DNA from: Sarcomyxa edulis
Taxonomy: Eukaryota > Basidiomycota > Agaricomycetes > Agaricales > Mycenaceae
Reading direction: 5' to 3'
DNA length: 64,000 nt
Assembly: GCA_009761415.1 (NCBI GenBank)
Contig: QUOL01000029.1
Coordinates: forward strand, 1 to 64,000
Both the position numbers and the translations under genes were made by a program. The notes beneath the pieces were generated by a model. The model was not told the DNA's origin, searched no databases, and saw only the letters and a program-made list of their open reading frames with translations. This document shows, piece after piece, positions 22,783-34,493 of the stretch; the first letter of the stretch is position 1, and every line of letters starts with the position of its first letter.

Positions 22783-23857
22783 TTTTTGCAGTATGTCGAT
22801 TGGAAGGTAATCACGTCTTTTATAGGTTGCCTTTCGTGAGCCACAGATCCCAAGGTTAAGCAGATACATCTGGACAGCAGACGCAGAAAGATGTCCGAGC
22901 GACTAACAAGGTCGTGCCAGGGTCCAGTCAAGAACCAGAGACATGTGTATATTGTGCAACGAGAGATGAAGCTTGAAGAGTCCTCGAAACGGAAGGACAT
23001 CTGCGATGGAAGCTCTGCATCAAGTACATTTTGCTCGAAGCCTTGATACTTAGAGCTTGTCGAGCTTGAGAGTGAGCATGAACTTGATTTTGTGCACTTC
23101 GAAATCGACTAAGAGGGAGAAAGACCGAATAGAAGAGACGATGTATGTGCCACTGGCAGCAGCCGACAGCGCTGTTTCTAAATCTGATCTGATCTGATCT
23201 GATCTGATCTAATCTATGTTTTTATGCAGAACACCTTCCCACGGTTTAATCTGAGGCTTTTGCCTTACAACCCAGTGCGTCCGAGTCAAGACCTGCGTGC
23301 ACGACCCTCCAGAGCTACAGCAGCCCTCCCACCACGCGCTGAATGGGCATCGGGCCTCGCAAATATTCTGTAATCACCAAAGATACTGTCGGTTGCCTAC
23401 CTCAAAAGTTGGTCATCTTCAAGCTACCTATTGTCCGGCTCGTATCTGCCTGCCATAGATCAGACTGACGTCGACCTCATCGGTACGGTAGCCTACCCCG
23501 AAGTTCTTTCTAGGATCCACTAGACCGAGATGAATACGCGTACAATTGACACTGACTTGATAGATACCCTGCGTGTTCCAACGTTAACCCAGATAAGTTG
23601 AACTACTAGGTAGGTCTTCTTGCCCCATCTTTGATCTGAATACAACAGATACATAATTCGGACGACATATGAATTAATCGCCAAAGGGTTCCATCCTTAC
23701 TCTGATTCGGCATCGTTATACCAACTCTCTTCCTTCCCTCTACTTCGTTTTCGGCCTATGGACGTTATGGCATGCATGATACCCCCCCCCCCCCCTTTTT
23801 TTTTCAAATCTATAAATGAGGGGACACCTTGGACACTCTTGGTACATCCTTTGCATA
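22783..23857. other. Intergenic region with microsatellite and promoters
   Basis: Holds the promoter of paralogue 3 at its left end, a (TCTGA)n microsatellite of about six units at 23183-23211, a run of 14 C followed by 9 T at 23782-23804, and TATAAAT at 23811 about 47 bp before the start of paralogue 4. No further gene is supported. Confidence 0.6.
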
Positions 23858-24644
23858 ATGGTTCACATCCACTCTATTATCCGTGTCCTCTTCACTGCCT
23901 CTCTAGCTGTCCTCACTTCCGGTGTTTCTGCTACAAACCTGAACATCAAACGTAGCGTCGCGCCAGTCGAAGGCGACATACGCGAAGCCAGCACAAAGCT
24001 CACAACTTGGTCCGGTACAATCCAAACACTTGTCACGAACAACAACACTTCTTTGAATAATTCCCTTGTAAGTAAGCCCCTACTACAAATGACTTATCTA
24101 TGTATTGACGCACGTGAGTTAGGCAGTTCATAACGCTGCCACCGATCTAGTGTGCTCAGTGAGCAAGGCATCAACCAGCATTTGGGTATGTATCCTCGTG
24201 CCCGTTTCTTTTTATTGATGCCGTTGAGAATGTATTGTCCTCAACAGTTCGTCCTCTCAGCTGATGGGGAATCCGATGCTAGGGATATCATTGCATTGGT
24301 CATACCTATGCGAGAGACCTTGTTGCAGGCCCTCAATACCATTACGGTCAATAGATCTATCTTCGATATTCCCTCCGCTCCCTGGATTTTCGACATCGTC
24401 GGTCAAGGTCTTACGAGCCTCAGCATCTCCGTCACAGTGTTCATGCGTGGAGTGATCAATGTGTCTCCGGTACGTCTCTACTTCTCAACAAGTTTCCCAA
24501 ATTTATATATAATATTGTTGTTTATAGGATGATCTGAAGCTTGAAGCTACTTACATGAGCGACGACATCGTTAAAGCCTTCAAAACAGTTATAGCGGCCT
24601 TTGCCGGTCCTAATAGCACGGTCGTACAGGGTGGGGGCCTATAG
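23858..24644 (+). CDS. HsbA-like secreted protein, divergent paralogue 4
   Basis: Four-exon HsbA-family gene. The signal peptide MVHIHSIIRVLFTASLAVLT is followed by NIKRSVAPVEGDIREASTK. Introns follow LNNSL (GTAAGT), STSIW (GTATGT) and NVSP (GTACGT). The second exon carries the DLVCSVSKAS cysteine also seen in paralogue 2. The final exon ends in a low-complexity tail (VQGGGL) and TAG at 24642-24644. The promoter contains TATAAAT and a poly-C/poly-T run. The protein is likely secreted; with paralogue 2 it forms the cysteine-bearing subgroup. Confidence 0.82.
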
Positions 24645-24914
24645 ATCTCGAGATACGGACGGACAGCACTACAGCGTACTCGTACCGTGCTTCCCTGTGG
24701 TCCTTCCTTACAGACGTTTTCTTTTCCTGTCTATATTCCACATCGTGCAGTCAGCTTGGACACTATTGGAAGTTCGTTGTTCACTTATTCATGCCGACGA
24801 AACGTCAGACCGCTTTCGATATGTCAGAACCACCGACTAGATACGTTGGAAGAGCATTCAACAAAGTTAACGATAGTGAAACAAGTTTGAGATTCCGGAG
24901 ACCTGTTTTCGACC
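24645..24914. other. Convergent intergenic region
   Basis: Between HsbA paralogue 4 and the minus-strand DUF6533 gene. Nothing recognised. Confidence 0.45.
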
Positions 24915-26700
24915 TTAGACCATCACGATATGGCCTGTACCGTGATCTGCACGCATCGTACGCAACTCTGTTATGTCACCCTCAGTAAGGACTTCGGATT
25001 GATCAAAGCAACCTTTGGAACGGCGACTTGATAAGTAGGGGGCCATGACGATGGAACTCTCTTTGTGTAGGGGAGATCGGGAGTTGGCCTGGGAGTTTCT
25101 AGTGCGGTTCACGTCGCGGACATTCAGGACCATTCGGTTGCCCATGACACACGACATGGCGACGGAGAAGCCGATTGGTATCTCGAGTAGAGAGGTCTAG
25201 AAGAATGGGGATGGAAAAGTCAGAATATTCCGTGCGAAGAGAAAAAGGCGCATACTCGGGCAAATATAAAGATCAAGAGATTCGTCAGGTAGGTGGCGAA
25301 CATACTGGATCGAAGTATTCACATAAGTATACGCAGACAGTCCAGTACGTTGCAGTGCACTTACACGAGGAAGTATAACACGGAGTCTCGAACTAGGATC
25401 TCCACCAGATGTCGGCCAGATTGAAAGCGTGAGCTACTGGATTTGAACGTCTGGTATCCACGGAAGACTGCAAGTGCACATAGCAGAGTTTCGAAAGCTA
25501 GCATAGGAATCCAGAAGGCGTAGAAGTGGGAGGAGATGGTGACGGGGGTGCAAAATGTCACTCCAGTTACGGGATGGGACGTGACTGCCCGACTGTTGTC
25601 AGCGTCTTCTCGATATCATACAAATGATTGTGCTTACTCGTCAAGCCAGTGAGGACGTAGCCCATCACGTATGCAGCCCCTGCTGAACAGACTAGAAAAC
25701 CTCCCAGCATCAAGGCGAGAATTTTCTTGTTGAAGAAGTATAAGGCGTAGAGACGCATCTGAAGAATGACTGTATAGTACTCGTTGAGTTTGAGAATGGA
25801 ATGCGATGCGTTAGGGGAGGAGACAACCTTCTGCGAGCATAAATGCGACTAAACCAGTCCACCCTTGCCATGCAAAGAAGCTCGTGCCTGTTGTTATATC
25901 AGTGAATATATCCGAAAGAACAACGATTTCAATTGACGCACAGCTGAGGAAATATGAGATACACGTGGAGGGGAATACTCGGTCGTAACTCACAACTTGA
26001 CGATGCGAGGACATGTTGTCAGCAATCATGCACAGGGCATACGAAGAAGTGGAACTGACCGAATCTGTGACCATAGGAGCAAAAAAACCTATATAGCGTG
26101 AACTCCTTGAGTTGCAAGTTGACTCAACACGTAGAAGAACCGTACCATAATTATTGAAGCTAAACATAACAGGGTCAGATCAGAAGTGACTGTTCTATTG
26201 GCAAGTGACGCACATGACAGTGAAAAGACCGTAGTAGCGATTCTGAATACCAGTTCATGAGAGAATTGTGGTAAAACGGTATTGGCACGAACGAGAATAA
26301 ATATGATTGTCCCCATCGACCATTTTGCTTTCTGAAAGTAGGTGATCAGTCAAACCTCCTGCAAGGAATCTCTCGCGGGGATAATAACCCATATCAATTC
26401 GATCTGAAGATAAATGCTCTGATTAGAACATGCCATTGAGGTCAAATGGTTGCAGTGGTTAAAGATACCTCATCAGCGAGCGTGACGACTGTAAGATGTG
26501 TCGGACGAGTCAGAGGTTGAAAACGAATGCATGATCTGAACGTACTGTGGTCGTATATAATGATGGCACTGGAAGCCACTACAAAAGATATCAGAACCGG
26601 AAGAATCAGCAGGAGCATTCTACGTACATTCAGCGTATTGCGTAGATTGAATGTCCCGAAGTTCAACGACAACGATGTCCCCCAAAGAATGGACTCCCAT
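24915..26700 (-). CDS. DUF6533-type multi-pass membrane protein, left copy
   Basis: Many-exon gene of the DUF6533 family, integral membrane proteins of about seven helices greatly expanded in Agaricomycetes; no biochemical role is known to me. The first exon starts MGVHSLGDIVVVEL at 26700. The DUF6533 signature appears in pieces: SSAIIIYDH, VTLADE and KWSMGTIIFIL, joined by small introns. NRYYGLFTVMC, FFAWQGWTGLVAFMLAEG, MRLYALYFFNKKILALMLGG and HFYAFWIPMLAFETLLCAL are later membrane segments. The last exon, reading RNRMVLNVRDV-like sequence, is a polar cytosolic tail ending HIVMV. The gene is a paralogue of the plus-strand gene at 34494, with conserved splice phases. Confidence 0.8.
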
Positions 26701-27700
26701 TGCAGAATACGAATTGGCAGATCGACAGCTGGAAGGTTCGAGGGAGGAACGCTCTATAGGCAGATTCGACGAGGGGAACCCTAGACCATGCAACAAGAAA
26801 CAAGAGAAGAAGAGAGTGGTTATGGATTTCAAACACCCTCCAAACTCTCCAAGAAGACCAAGAAGAAGACGACAAAATATACAGCTGTAAATCTAGTTCC
26901 CGGACAAATAGAGATCCAACCCCAAGAGATCGAGTCTGATCGACCAAGATTTTCTAAATTTGGCGCGAGACAAGTGGACGAGAACTGGACCTGGGTACGT
27001 GCTAATTATCCACAGAGGTGAGGACATGGCACCATCATACTTTGACGATGGCCGAGGTTTGGAACGTCATCCGAAAAAAAAGGTTGAATGGATGGTAAGG
27101 ATAATACAAGCAATAATGTTTGCATCCAACTATCGAGTGGCGCGGCAGAAAAGGCCCCTGTCCGACCAGCGAACGTTCCTGACGCGAGTTGACTCTTCTG
27201 TAGTCCAGGAAAAGGGTCTGAAAGTATTTCCATAGAAGGGTGTGATCGTGTGTAAAAGAGTAGAATAAAGCCAGCTCTTCGGATCGAGTCAATGCATAAC
27301 ATCATGATCGATCGCAAGTCCATACGCACCCACTGATTGCTGATAGACATACTCACGACATCTCAGTATTCAGAAGAGGCAACTGACCACGAAAATTAAG
27401 GAGAAAATCTGGATTAACGACGGTGCTGGTGGTGGCTGACCGGTTTGGAGAGCGGACACATCATTACATTGTTCGATTGTGTCTATCTCCAGTGTCTAGA
27501 TCCGTGTGTGAGGAGGGGAGTGAAGCGAATTATTAAATTCAGATAGTAGACGTTGATAAAAAAAGAGTGCACACCCATTCGCGTGTCTGGAATCGTCATG
27601 CTCCAGCACTTCGACACATATTTTGCAGACGAGAGTATTCCGTATGGCCTGTATTCTTCGTTGGGTACACGCAGTAATACAGGAGAGTCGCATTGAATGA
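26701..27700. other. Intergenic region with no supported gene
   Basis: Open frames on both strands (26788-27021 plus, 27006-27356 minus, 27483-27741 minus) overlap and lack recognisable features or matching intron structure. The left part should hold the promoter of the DUF6533 gene. Confidence 0.4.
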
Positions 27701-29329
27701 TCAAGGCCGAACTGAGAACCTGTAAGTCGTACTCCACTCATACTCCTTTCCGGGATAATCTATTTACTCAAACGGGGTAAGCCTGTCTCGTCTCGTTGCG
27801 GTCGCAGAAACTCACATATCTGATCAACATTCCACTCGGGAGTATTGATAGCATCGATATATCCTTCCTGCTCAATGGCTACCGCCGAAAAGAGAGAATA
27901 ATTGAGTGATGGGCCACCGTGAACGAATTTGCGCGGTGTATCGAGGAACGCGGTGTAGACTTGTACAGCAGGTTGATTCGTGAATATGTCGAGTCTAAGA
28001 TCAACTTCAGCTGCCGGACCACTAGTGATATATGTAAGCTTAAGCTACTGACCTTATACCTGACAAATCGCTCCAAAGCGATGTCCTGCTACTGCTGAGA
28101 GGCCCAATTTCCGAGTCGTATATCCAACAATTGTCGTAATATCCCTGGAATCCAGTGGTATTCAACCTCGCACCAATCTCTTGCTCCGTTTTGAAATCGA
28201 ACGGGGTTCCTGGAGCGGAGATGAATTCTCCGGTAGGTATAGCATCGCCGTCGACTTGAACGACTTTTGATGCGTCGACTCGTAAGTGATGATTTAAGAT
28301 GTTGGTCGTGTTATCTTGGAACGCGTCCAGGTTCCTGTTCAAGAGATGGATGAATCAAGCAAAGAATGGTAAGAGAGTACAGTCGTACCAGTAGATATGT
28401 TGTGTCAGCATGAGGGGAGTTTTCTGGGTCGCGGTGGCATGCACTGTGGTCTTCAGGACGCCTCCGTTGCTGACGGAGTGAGTGGCCTGAGAGATACATT
28501 CAAGAATGTTAGCGGTGATCGGGACCTCAGGCTCGACGGAAGACCTACGAAAGCAGTGATGTTGCCAGGAAATCCTTCATCTGCCATGTCGACATGTTTA
28601 TAAGTGACGCTCGTTCTTGATTTTTGCACGATGGTCCAGTTTCGTCTGTCCCATCCAAAAATACCGCCATGGAGTGTGTCCTGGCCTGCAGGTTCGTGCG
28701 TCAAAAAAATGAGTTGGCTCGTCGAATACGCAAATGACTCACCATCGTGATCATTAGTGGGAATGTGATAGACGTTAGGTCCAGGAGGTTGTGGTAGTTT
28801 TGTGATTGGGATCGAGAATGTCCCTGAGTATAAGAGGGATTCAGATGTCTGGAGTGCGCGCAGTATTTGAAGTTCCTCGCCGTTCTTGATACGATTAGCG
28901 TACCTAGAAGTGTTGGCTCTATATGTTTAGAGGGTACACCAAAAGAACGATCAGCTCACCGTCCCACGATAGCGTTGAATACAGGATGCGCTGGATCTGT
29001 CAACAGTTTTGACTTCACGGGCTAGTCAGGACCGTCTAGATGGACGAACGAGTTTTGCGCACATTATCGTCGTAACCTAGAATGATATCCCTCGCATCAC
29101 CGACTCGATCTCTGACCCACAGTTCGGTCATGGTAGCGCCGAAAGAGACAAACTTCGCTGTAATGGATCCGTCAGGCGAAGAGAGGGTAGTAACATCAAA
29201 GGGCTGTGGAGGGTGGGTTCAACGGTCTGTATATCGGTGCGAAACGAAACTCACATATACGGCTGCGTTTATGGACTCTGGGTATCCGAAGAAAGGCGCG
29301 ACGAGGGTTATGAAGGACGTTATACGCAT
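27701..29329 (-). CDS. Aldose 1-epimerase (galactose mutarotase) family protein, secreted, left copy
   Basis: Multi-exon GalM-family gene. These enzymes interconvert alpha and beta anomers of hexoses. The first exon starts MRITSFITLVAPFFGYPE, a plausible signal peptide, and joins PFDVTTL after a GTGAGT intron. Then come FGATMTELWVRDRVGDARDI, DPAHPVFNAIVGRYANRIKNG, QDTLHGGIFGWDRRNW (first conserved His), a LTQHIYW segment matching the catalytic HSYWNL region, and AIEQEGYIDAIN, which corresponds to the catalytic Glu region. The C-terminus is rebuilt by a last intron to give DQIYYPGKEYEWSTTYRF and TGA at 27701-27703. A signal peptide suggests action on extracellular sugars, as in other basidiomycete members. 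It is a paralogue of the gene at 31582. Confidence 0.85.
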
Positions 29330-29564
29330 CTTCGACCTAGTGCTGGGTGAGCTGCAAGTGTGGACGTTGTTGAGCGCCCAGGAGCCGGGTCTCCCAGTGA
29401 TCGCAGGCGGCTCGTCCCTGCTCAAGTTAAGCGCTCTGCGATTCCGAAGTCGCCGACATGTATGCTAAGCCAGACAAAATAGAAAATAAAAACACTCAAC
29501 CCTTAGAAAAGCTTCTCAGATTTAGTGAGAACGATGAAACAATGTCGCATTCCTGTCATCAAAA

Positions 29565-30728
29565 TCAAACAGTTTGCTCAACTTGAACAGCGTCAGGTTT
29601 GGTTGTCAACTTCAGATGCCCCGCTTTCGTCCTCCAACTTCTCAACCAAGCCTCCTCTTTACCCTGATTCCTCTTCGTCAACGCCGTATCCACATTTTGC
29701 AAGGTCCATCTCACCCAAGTCTTCTCCTTCTCCTCCTGCAATGCCCTGACCTTCGGATCCCGACTCACCGCCAACTTTGCCGGCGACGTCTTCTTTAGCA
29801 GCTTTGACAGATGGGGTATCAACGCCTCAGCCACCTGGACCGACTCGGAGGTTTGCTTTCTGGGATGGAGACATGCGGAGATGAGCATGGAGCATACTAC
29901 CAAGTCCTGGGAGATGGGTGGGAGGTCGTATACACGGAAGAGAGCCGATGCTGCCAAGGTCTCGGCCAGGGGACGTTTCATGTGGAGGGAATGCATGAGT
30001 TGGTGGGCAGCGGGGAGGTTCAGACGGACGTTGTACTTTGAAAAGTCGCCGAATACTTGGAGGGCTAGGTTCGGACAGTGTAACTGTTCACATCGACCTG
30101 CGCGTTACGAATCGATATAAGAGTGATACAAGAGTGATATTTTCTGCGGGAACCACTTACGAACGAGCACTTCGGCCGTCGATTTTGGGAAGACTTTCCC
30201 TGACGCGATCCACTGAGGCATCAGAGTCACAATTTTCTCCATCTGCTCCTTCGTAGTCGCCAACTCCATCAATTCCTTGAAACAACTGCTTCGCACTTGA
30301 GGCATCTCTTTGGTTGGTTTCTTTCCAACCCGGGGAACCACAAAAGCGTAATTCTTGTCGAACCGCGCCAGTCTCTGCTCAGGTGTCAATCTCATCTTCT
30401 TACGGCCTTCCGTCTTTGCAGAAGTTTCCTCGATTGGCGGGTCAATCTCGACGTTGCCGTCTGGCGACGACGTCGAGGCCGTGTCTATGATCTCCATATC
30501 GCCGTCCTGCAATCCATCGGCGAACAAGTCTTCGTCTTGTTCGAAAGCAACCTTTCCGTGTTTCTTCGCATAGGCTAGGTAATTTCAGTCGTGATCACAG
30601 TTTGGAATAGTTTGTATCTCACCAATTGAAGATATGTGTATATTTCTTTTTGCGGGGATCATCTGACAGCGAAATTTGCTGGCCAGAACTATATGTCGAT
30701 AGGCCTGTCGGCTAAAAATGCTCGCCAT
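29565..30728 (-). CDS. Hypothetical mitochondrial protein
   Basis: Three-exon gene. The chosen start (30728) gives MASIFSRQAYRHIVLASKFR, rich in Arg, Ser and hydrophobics with no acids: a good mitochondrial presequence. The first intron joins HISSI to AYAKKHGKVAFEQDEDLFADG. A second joins AEVLV to LQVFGDFSKYNVRLNLPAA. The middle region is charged (RKKMRLTPEQRLARFDKNYAF). The C-terminal half is alpha-helical and tetratricopeptide-like (LAASALFRVYDLPPISQDLVVC), ending VQVEQTV. The layout would fit a mitochondrial ribosome or translation factor, but I do not recognise the exact family. It is the single-copy gene at the centre of the mirrored epimerase/DUF6533 pairs. Confidence 0.65.
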
Positions 30729-31581
30729 CTCGTTCGCCGTCGAAAGGTTACGAGTCAAGAGGGACTTGGTCGAAAATCAAGGATCCGATTCGTCACAAAC
30801 GCGTCACGTCACACACGTCGAACTTCGGAGCTTTCAAGAATCAAGATTCAAGACTCGGTATCGAGTCATCGACCTGCCACATTCGATGGTGGTCGACTGG
30901 CCATGGCGTATAGCCTCTGTCTAGCTGAACGTCACTGGGTATATATACACTCATAGACCTCAGAAAGACCTCAAAATATCCAAATTCACTCGAATTGCAA
31001 CTCTCAGGCCTTTGTCTGCTTCCAAGGACCCAACTCGACTTGAAGTCTATATCGACATACATATAGCGCCATTCTGTCTAAAAACTGACTAGAGCGCACT
31101 CTGTTCCACAATTTCGGTTCAAAATGACTTCTCTGAGGTGCGCATTGATGCACATTGTCCGATATCGAACCGTGTTCATTGACTTGTCTTCTGCAGTGCG
31201 GACTTTCTCCGACACAGTCAACCAATCTCGTTCGCAGAAAATGCACTTGAGATTGTAGTTGGGCGCGTCCAAATCACGTACTTTTGGTCTCGTGGGCAAC
31301 GTACTCCATAAATTCACCTCTTCGACACGGCGAATCGACATGGTCGTTCGTATTTTCAGCAAGATAAGGTATCTACCGCATGTCTGACCACTGACGAACT
31401 ATCAGATGACTCATTTATCGTGCGCAAAGGTGACGATAAGGTGCCTCTAGTCTCCTTGCTTGTCTTTCCAGAGTCTGCGAGATTCTTCCTCAGGGGGGAG
31501 CAACTTATTTTAAAGGGCTGTACGTATTCTTATGCACTGCGCGCATACCAAAGTTGACTCTAGTGCGGGATAGTGACCACC
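30729..31581. other. Intergenic region
   Basis: Promoters of two divergent genes. A minus-strand open frame at 31078-31362 has a CIFCERDW cysteine pair and might be a small gene, but there is no further support. Confidence 0.4.
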
Positions 31582-33283
31582 ATGATACACTTCCTCGTCG
31601 CCTTGAGTGCACTATCGGCATTGACAATGGGTTCCGTTCAAGCTGCTAACGAACCATGGGTATGTGACAATGTCGTTGTTGACCTTTGAGCAGATAACCT
31701 AACCCCACGCACAACACCAGCCTTTCGATCTGACTACTATCTCAGCGCCTGACGGATCGGTCACAGCCAAGTTTGTTTCGTTTGGCGCCACAATGACCGA
31801 ATTGTGGGTCAAAGATAAATATGGTAAAGCAAGGGACATTATCCTTGGATACGACGACAACGTATGTTAGAAATTGTCGACCAAAGAATCTCTCGCGCAG
31901 CGCTGACTCCACCAAAAGTCCAAATTGTTGACAGATCCAGCGCATCCCGTTTTCAACCCAATTGTTGGCAGGTTCGTCAGATATTGCATTATCTCTTACT
32001 CCTGTCTCATCCCTCCATAGATATGCCAATCGTATAAAAAATGGTGAACTACAAAGAAACCTCGCAATCCAGTGCCCCATACGCATTCGGCTCTGATCTC
32101 GTGACAGGTACTTTTTCAATCCCCATCACCAAATACCCACAACCGCCTGGTCCTGATGTCTACCAGATTCCCACTAACGACCATGACGGTGAGTGGATAT
32201 GTTCATAACAGCCTCGCAATTTTCCTGAAGTCCCTCTCTCCAGGCCAGGACACGCTCCACGGAGGTATCTACGGATGGGACCGTCGAAACTGGACCATTG
32301 TAGACAGAACATCTACAAGCGTGACTTATCAACATATTGATCCAGCAGATGAGGGCTTCCCTGGTACGGTCACTGCCGTGGTAATTATCTTGCCATGACA
32401 TTGAGCGAATCAGCATCTGATAATATATTCAGGCAACGCACTCGGTAAGCAATGACGGTGTGCTGAAAACGACCGTACACGCGAGCGCGACGGAGAGGAC
32501 ACCTATCATGCTGACCCAACATATATACTGGTTTGTTACACGTCTCTTATACTCGTTCATCCTGACGCCTTGTCTCAATAGGAACTTGGACGCATTCCAA
32601 GATAACAGCTCTGATATTCTATCTCATCATCTTCAAGTTGATTCGTCCACAGTCGTTGACGTGGATGGAGACGCTGTTCCTACCGGAAAGTTCATCTCTG
32701 CCCCAGGCACTGCGTTCGATTTCAGAAAGGAACAAAAGATAGGCGCGAGATGGAATGATACATTCAATCTCTGTGGGCCCGGTGCGTCTTTATGAATATC
32801 AATATGGATCCCTTTCGAAGAGTTGACCTGCTCCCAATAGGATGCCAAGGCTACGATAATTGTTGGATATACGATCACTCCGAAACGTCTAAAGCTGGGA
32901 CGTCCCTATGGAGTGATATTTCAGGAATCAAGTCAGTTCCCAGTAACATGTGACTCTATATACTGATTCATCCTTTTGTTCCTGAAATATAGAGTCGATA
33001 TATCTACCAATCAACCCGCTGTCCAAGTTTACACCGCTTATTGGCTTGACACTCCTAGAAAGGTAGTCCACGGCGGTCCTTCGCTCAACTACACGAAATG
33101 GTCTGCCGTTGCTATCGAGCAAGAAGGGTATATCGATGCTATCAATACACCTGAATGGGGAGTTGATCAAATCTGTGAGTGGCCAGAATTGTGGTACTCA
33201 TCTTGAGTCTTACTTCGTGAACAGATTATCCAGGCAAAGATTTTGACTGGCGTACGACGTACAAGTTCTCCATTGTCAACTGA
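31582..33283 (+). CDS. Aldose 1-epimerase (galactose mutarotase) family protein, secreted, right copy
   Basis: GalM-family paralogue of the minus-strand gene at 27701. The signal peptide MIHFLVALSALSALTMGSVQ is followed, after an intron, by PFDLTTISAPDGSVTAKF. An intron of about 71 bp within RIKNG|TFSIP (GTGAAC...GTGACAG) must be removed to avoid a stop. QDTLHGGIYGWDRRNW, LTQHIYW joined by an intron to NLDAFQD, and the AIEQEGYIDAINTPEW catalytic-Glu region are all present. The last exon reads DWRTTYKFSIVN with TGA at 33281-33283. All family-conserved residues that I can identify are intact, so the enzyme should be active. Confidence 0.87.
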
Positions 33284-34493
33284 ATGTAAAATCATGTATC
33301 TTTTCGTTTTGCATGAATCGTGCCATCCGAGCGTCGAGTATCTCAACCCTCGACGGTCGTATCGTTGAATTGGGCATCAGTCGATGATAACCTGTCAACT
33401 TAGCTTGAAGAAGAAGAAGGTCAATTTTCGGTTCAGATCACAACACAATCATTTTCCCGACATGCAGATCTTATTTTGGCATTGGCGTCTGCGCTTCCCG
33501 CGAAGGCTGAAAGTGGGTTCATTCGCTGATGTCCGTGGTCTATAAACATCTGATCGCGCATGCAGCCTAGATAACGGTGATTAGAGCGGAATTCCTCCAG
33601 AGATACGCCCCATGATCGTCGTCGTTGCAGTGGGTGCCCATGGACTCGATTGTGGTCCATTGAAATCGCTATACTCGTGCCAAAATTTCAGGTCAGCAGT
33701 TTATATCGTCAGTTCCACGCCGTTCGATATGAGACTGAGTTTTGTCCGGTTTCTGCGATCAGACCCTTTTCTACATGGGCATGACAGGGTGTATTTCCAT
33801 CCTAGCGGTGAATCCGTCACTCTGTTGCATCTGGAGCGAGGTGACAGTCCAAACACAACAGTTCTGTCAACCAGCTCTTCAAGAACACAACCATACAAAG
33901 GCCAGACAACTCGGTGCTACCGCATTTTCAGACCAGGCGGTCTGTTGGATGAATCCCGATTTGGCCTGATAAATTGGTCTGTCTTCCCTTCCGTGTTTCT
34001 GATTTTCGGCGTGAGTAGAGATCGAGTCTGGTTCTCTTAGAGAATTCTGTTCACGACAATTTTCGTAATCGTATAGCTGTGGACGATTTTGTGACTGCGA
34101 CTGAGGAACTGCTAGAAGAACTTCAGACGTTGGCAGGCAACTTCCGAAGTGTAAAGTGAGTGATTCTGGATATTTGCTTTTCTCTACTCGCAAGTCTGCG
34201 TAGATCTTGTCAAAGCCTCAGGATCCACCTATATCAGGAAGCTGCATCGGTCCCGGGTGTCCCACACTCTTGACATATCACCGCTTGATGTCCTCAAAAT
34301 CCCAAGGGACCAGAAGGTATGCGGCATCGCATCTTCTTGTGTTCTTTCCGTATTTAGACAAATCCACACGTCTAGGCGTTTCCCCACTTATAAATCGCCG
34401 CCCGACTTGCATGTTGCCTTGGATAGTTTTCTGCCCTCGTACTTGTCCCTAGAGCGCTCTTTCTTCGCTGTTGTCTATTCGAGCTTTTCTAAC
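33284..34493. other. Intergenic region with a possible unrecognised gene
   Basis: Plus-strand pieces at about 34076-34158 (DDFVTATEELLEELQTLAGNF) and 34200-34315 (SGSTYIRKLHRSRVSHTLDI) read like protein and could be spliced together, but no start, end or family was found. TATAAAT at 34389 probably serves the next gene. Confidence 0.3.

Noticed and set aside
23183..23211. (TCTGA)n microsatellite as a functional site
   Set aside because: Ordinary slippage repeat in an intergenic region; nothing links it to a gene.
26788..27360. Open frames between the DUF6533 and epimerase genes
   Set aside because: They overlap on opposite strands and show no domain, splice or homology support.
32050..32108. 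Apparent frame disruption in the right aldose epimerase (in-frame TGA)
   Set aside because: The stretch is an intron inside RIKNG|TFSIP; the family sequence continues cleanly after it.
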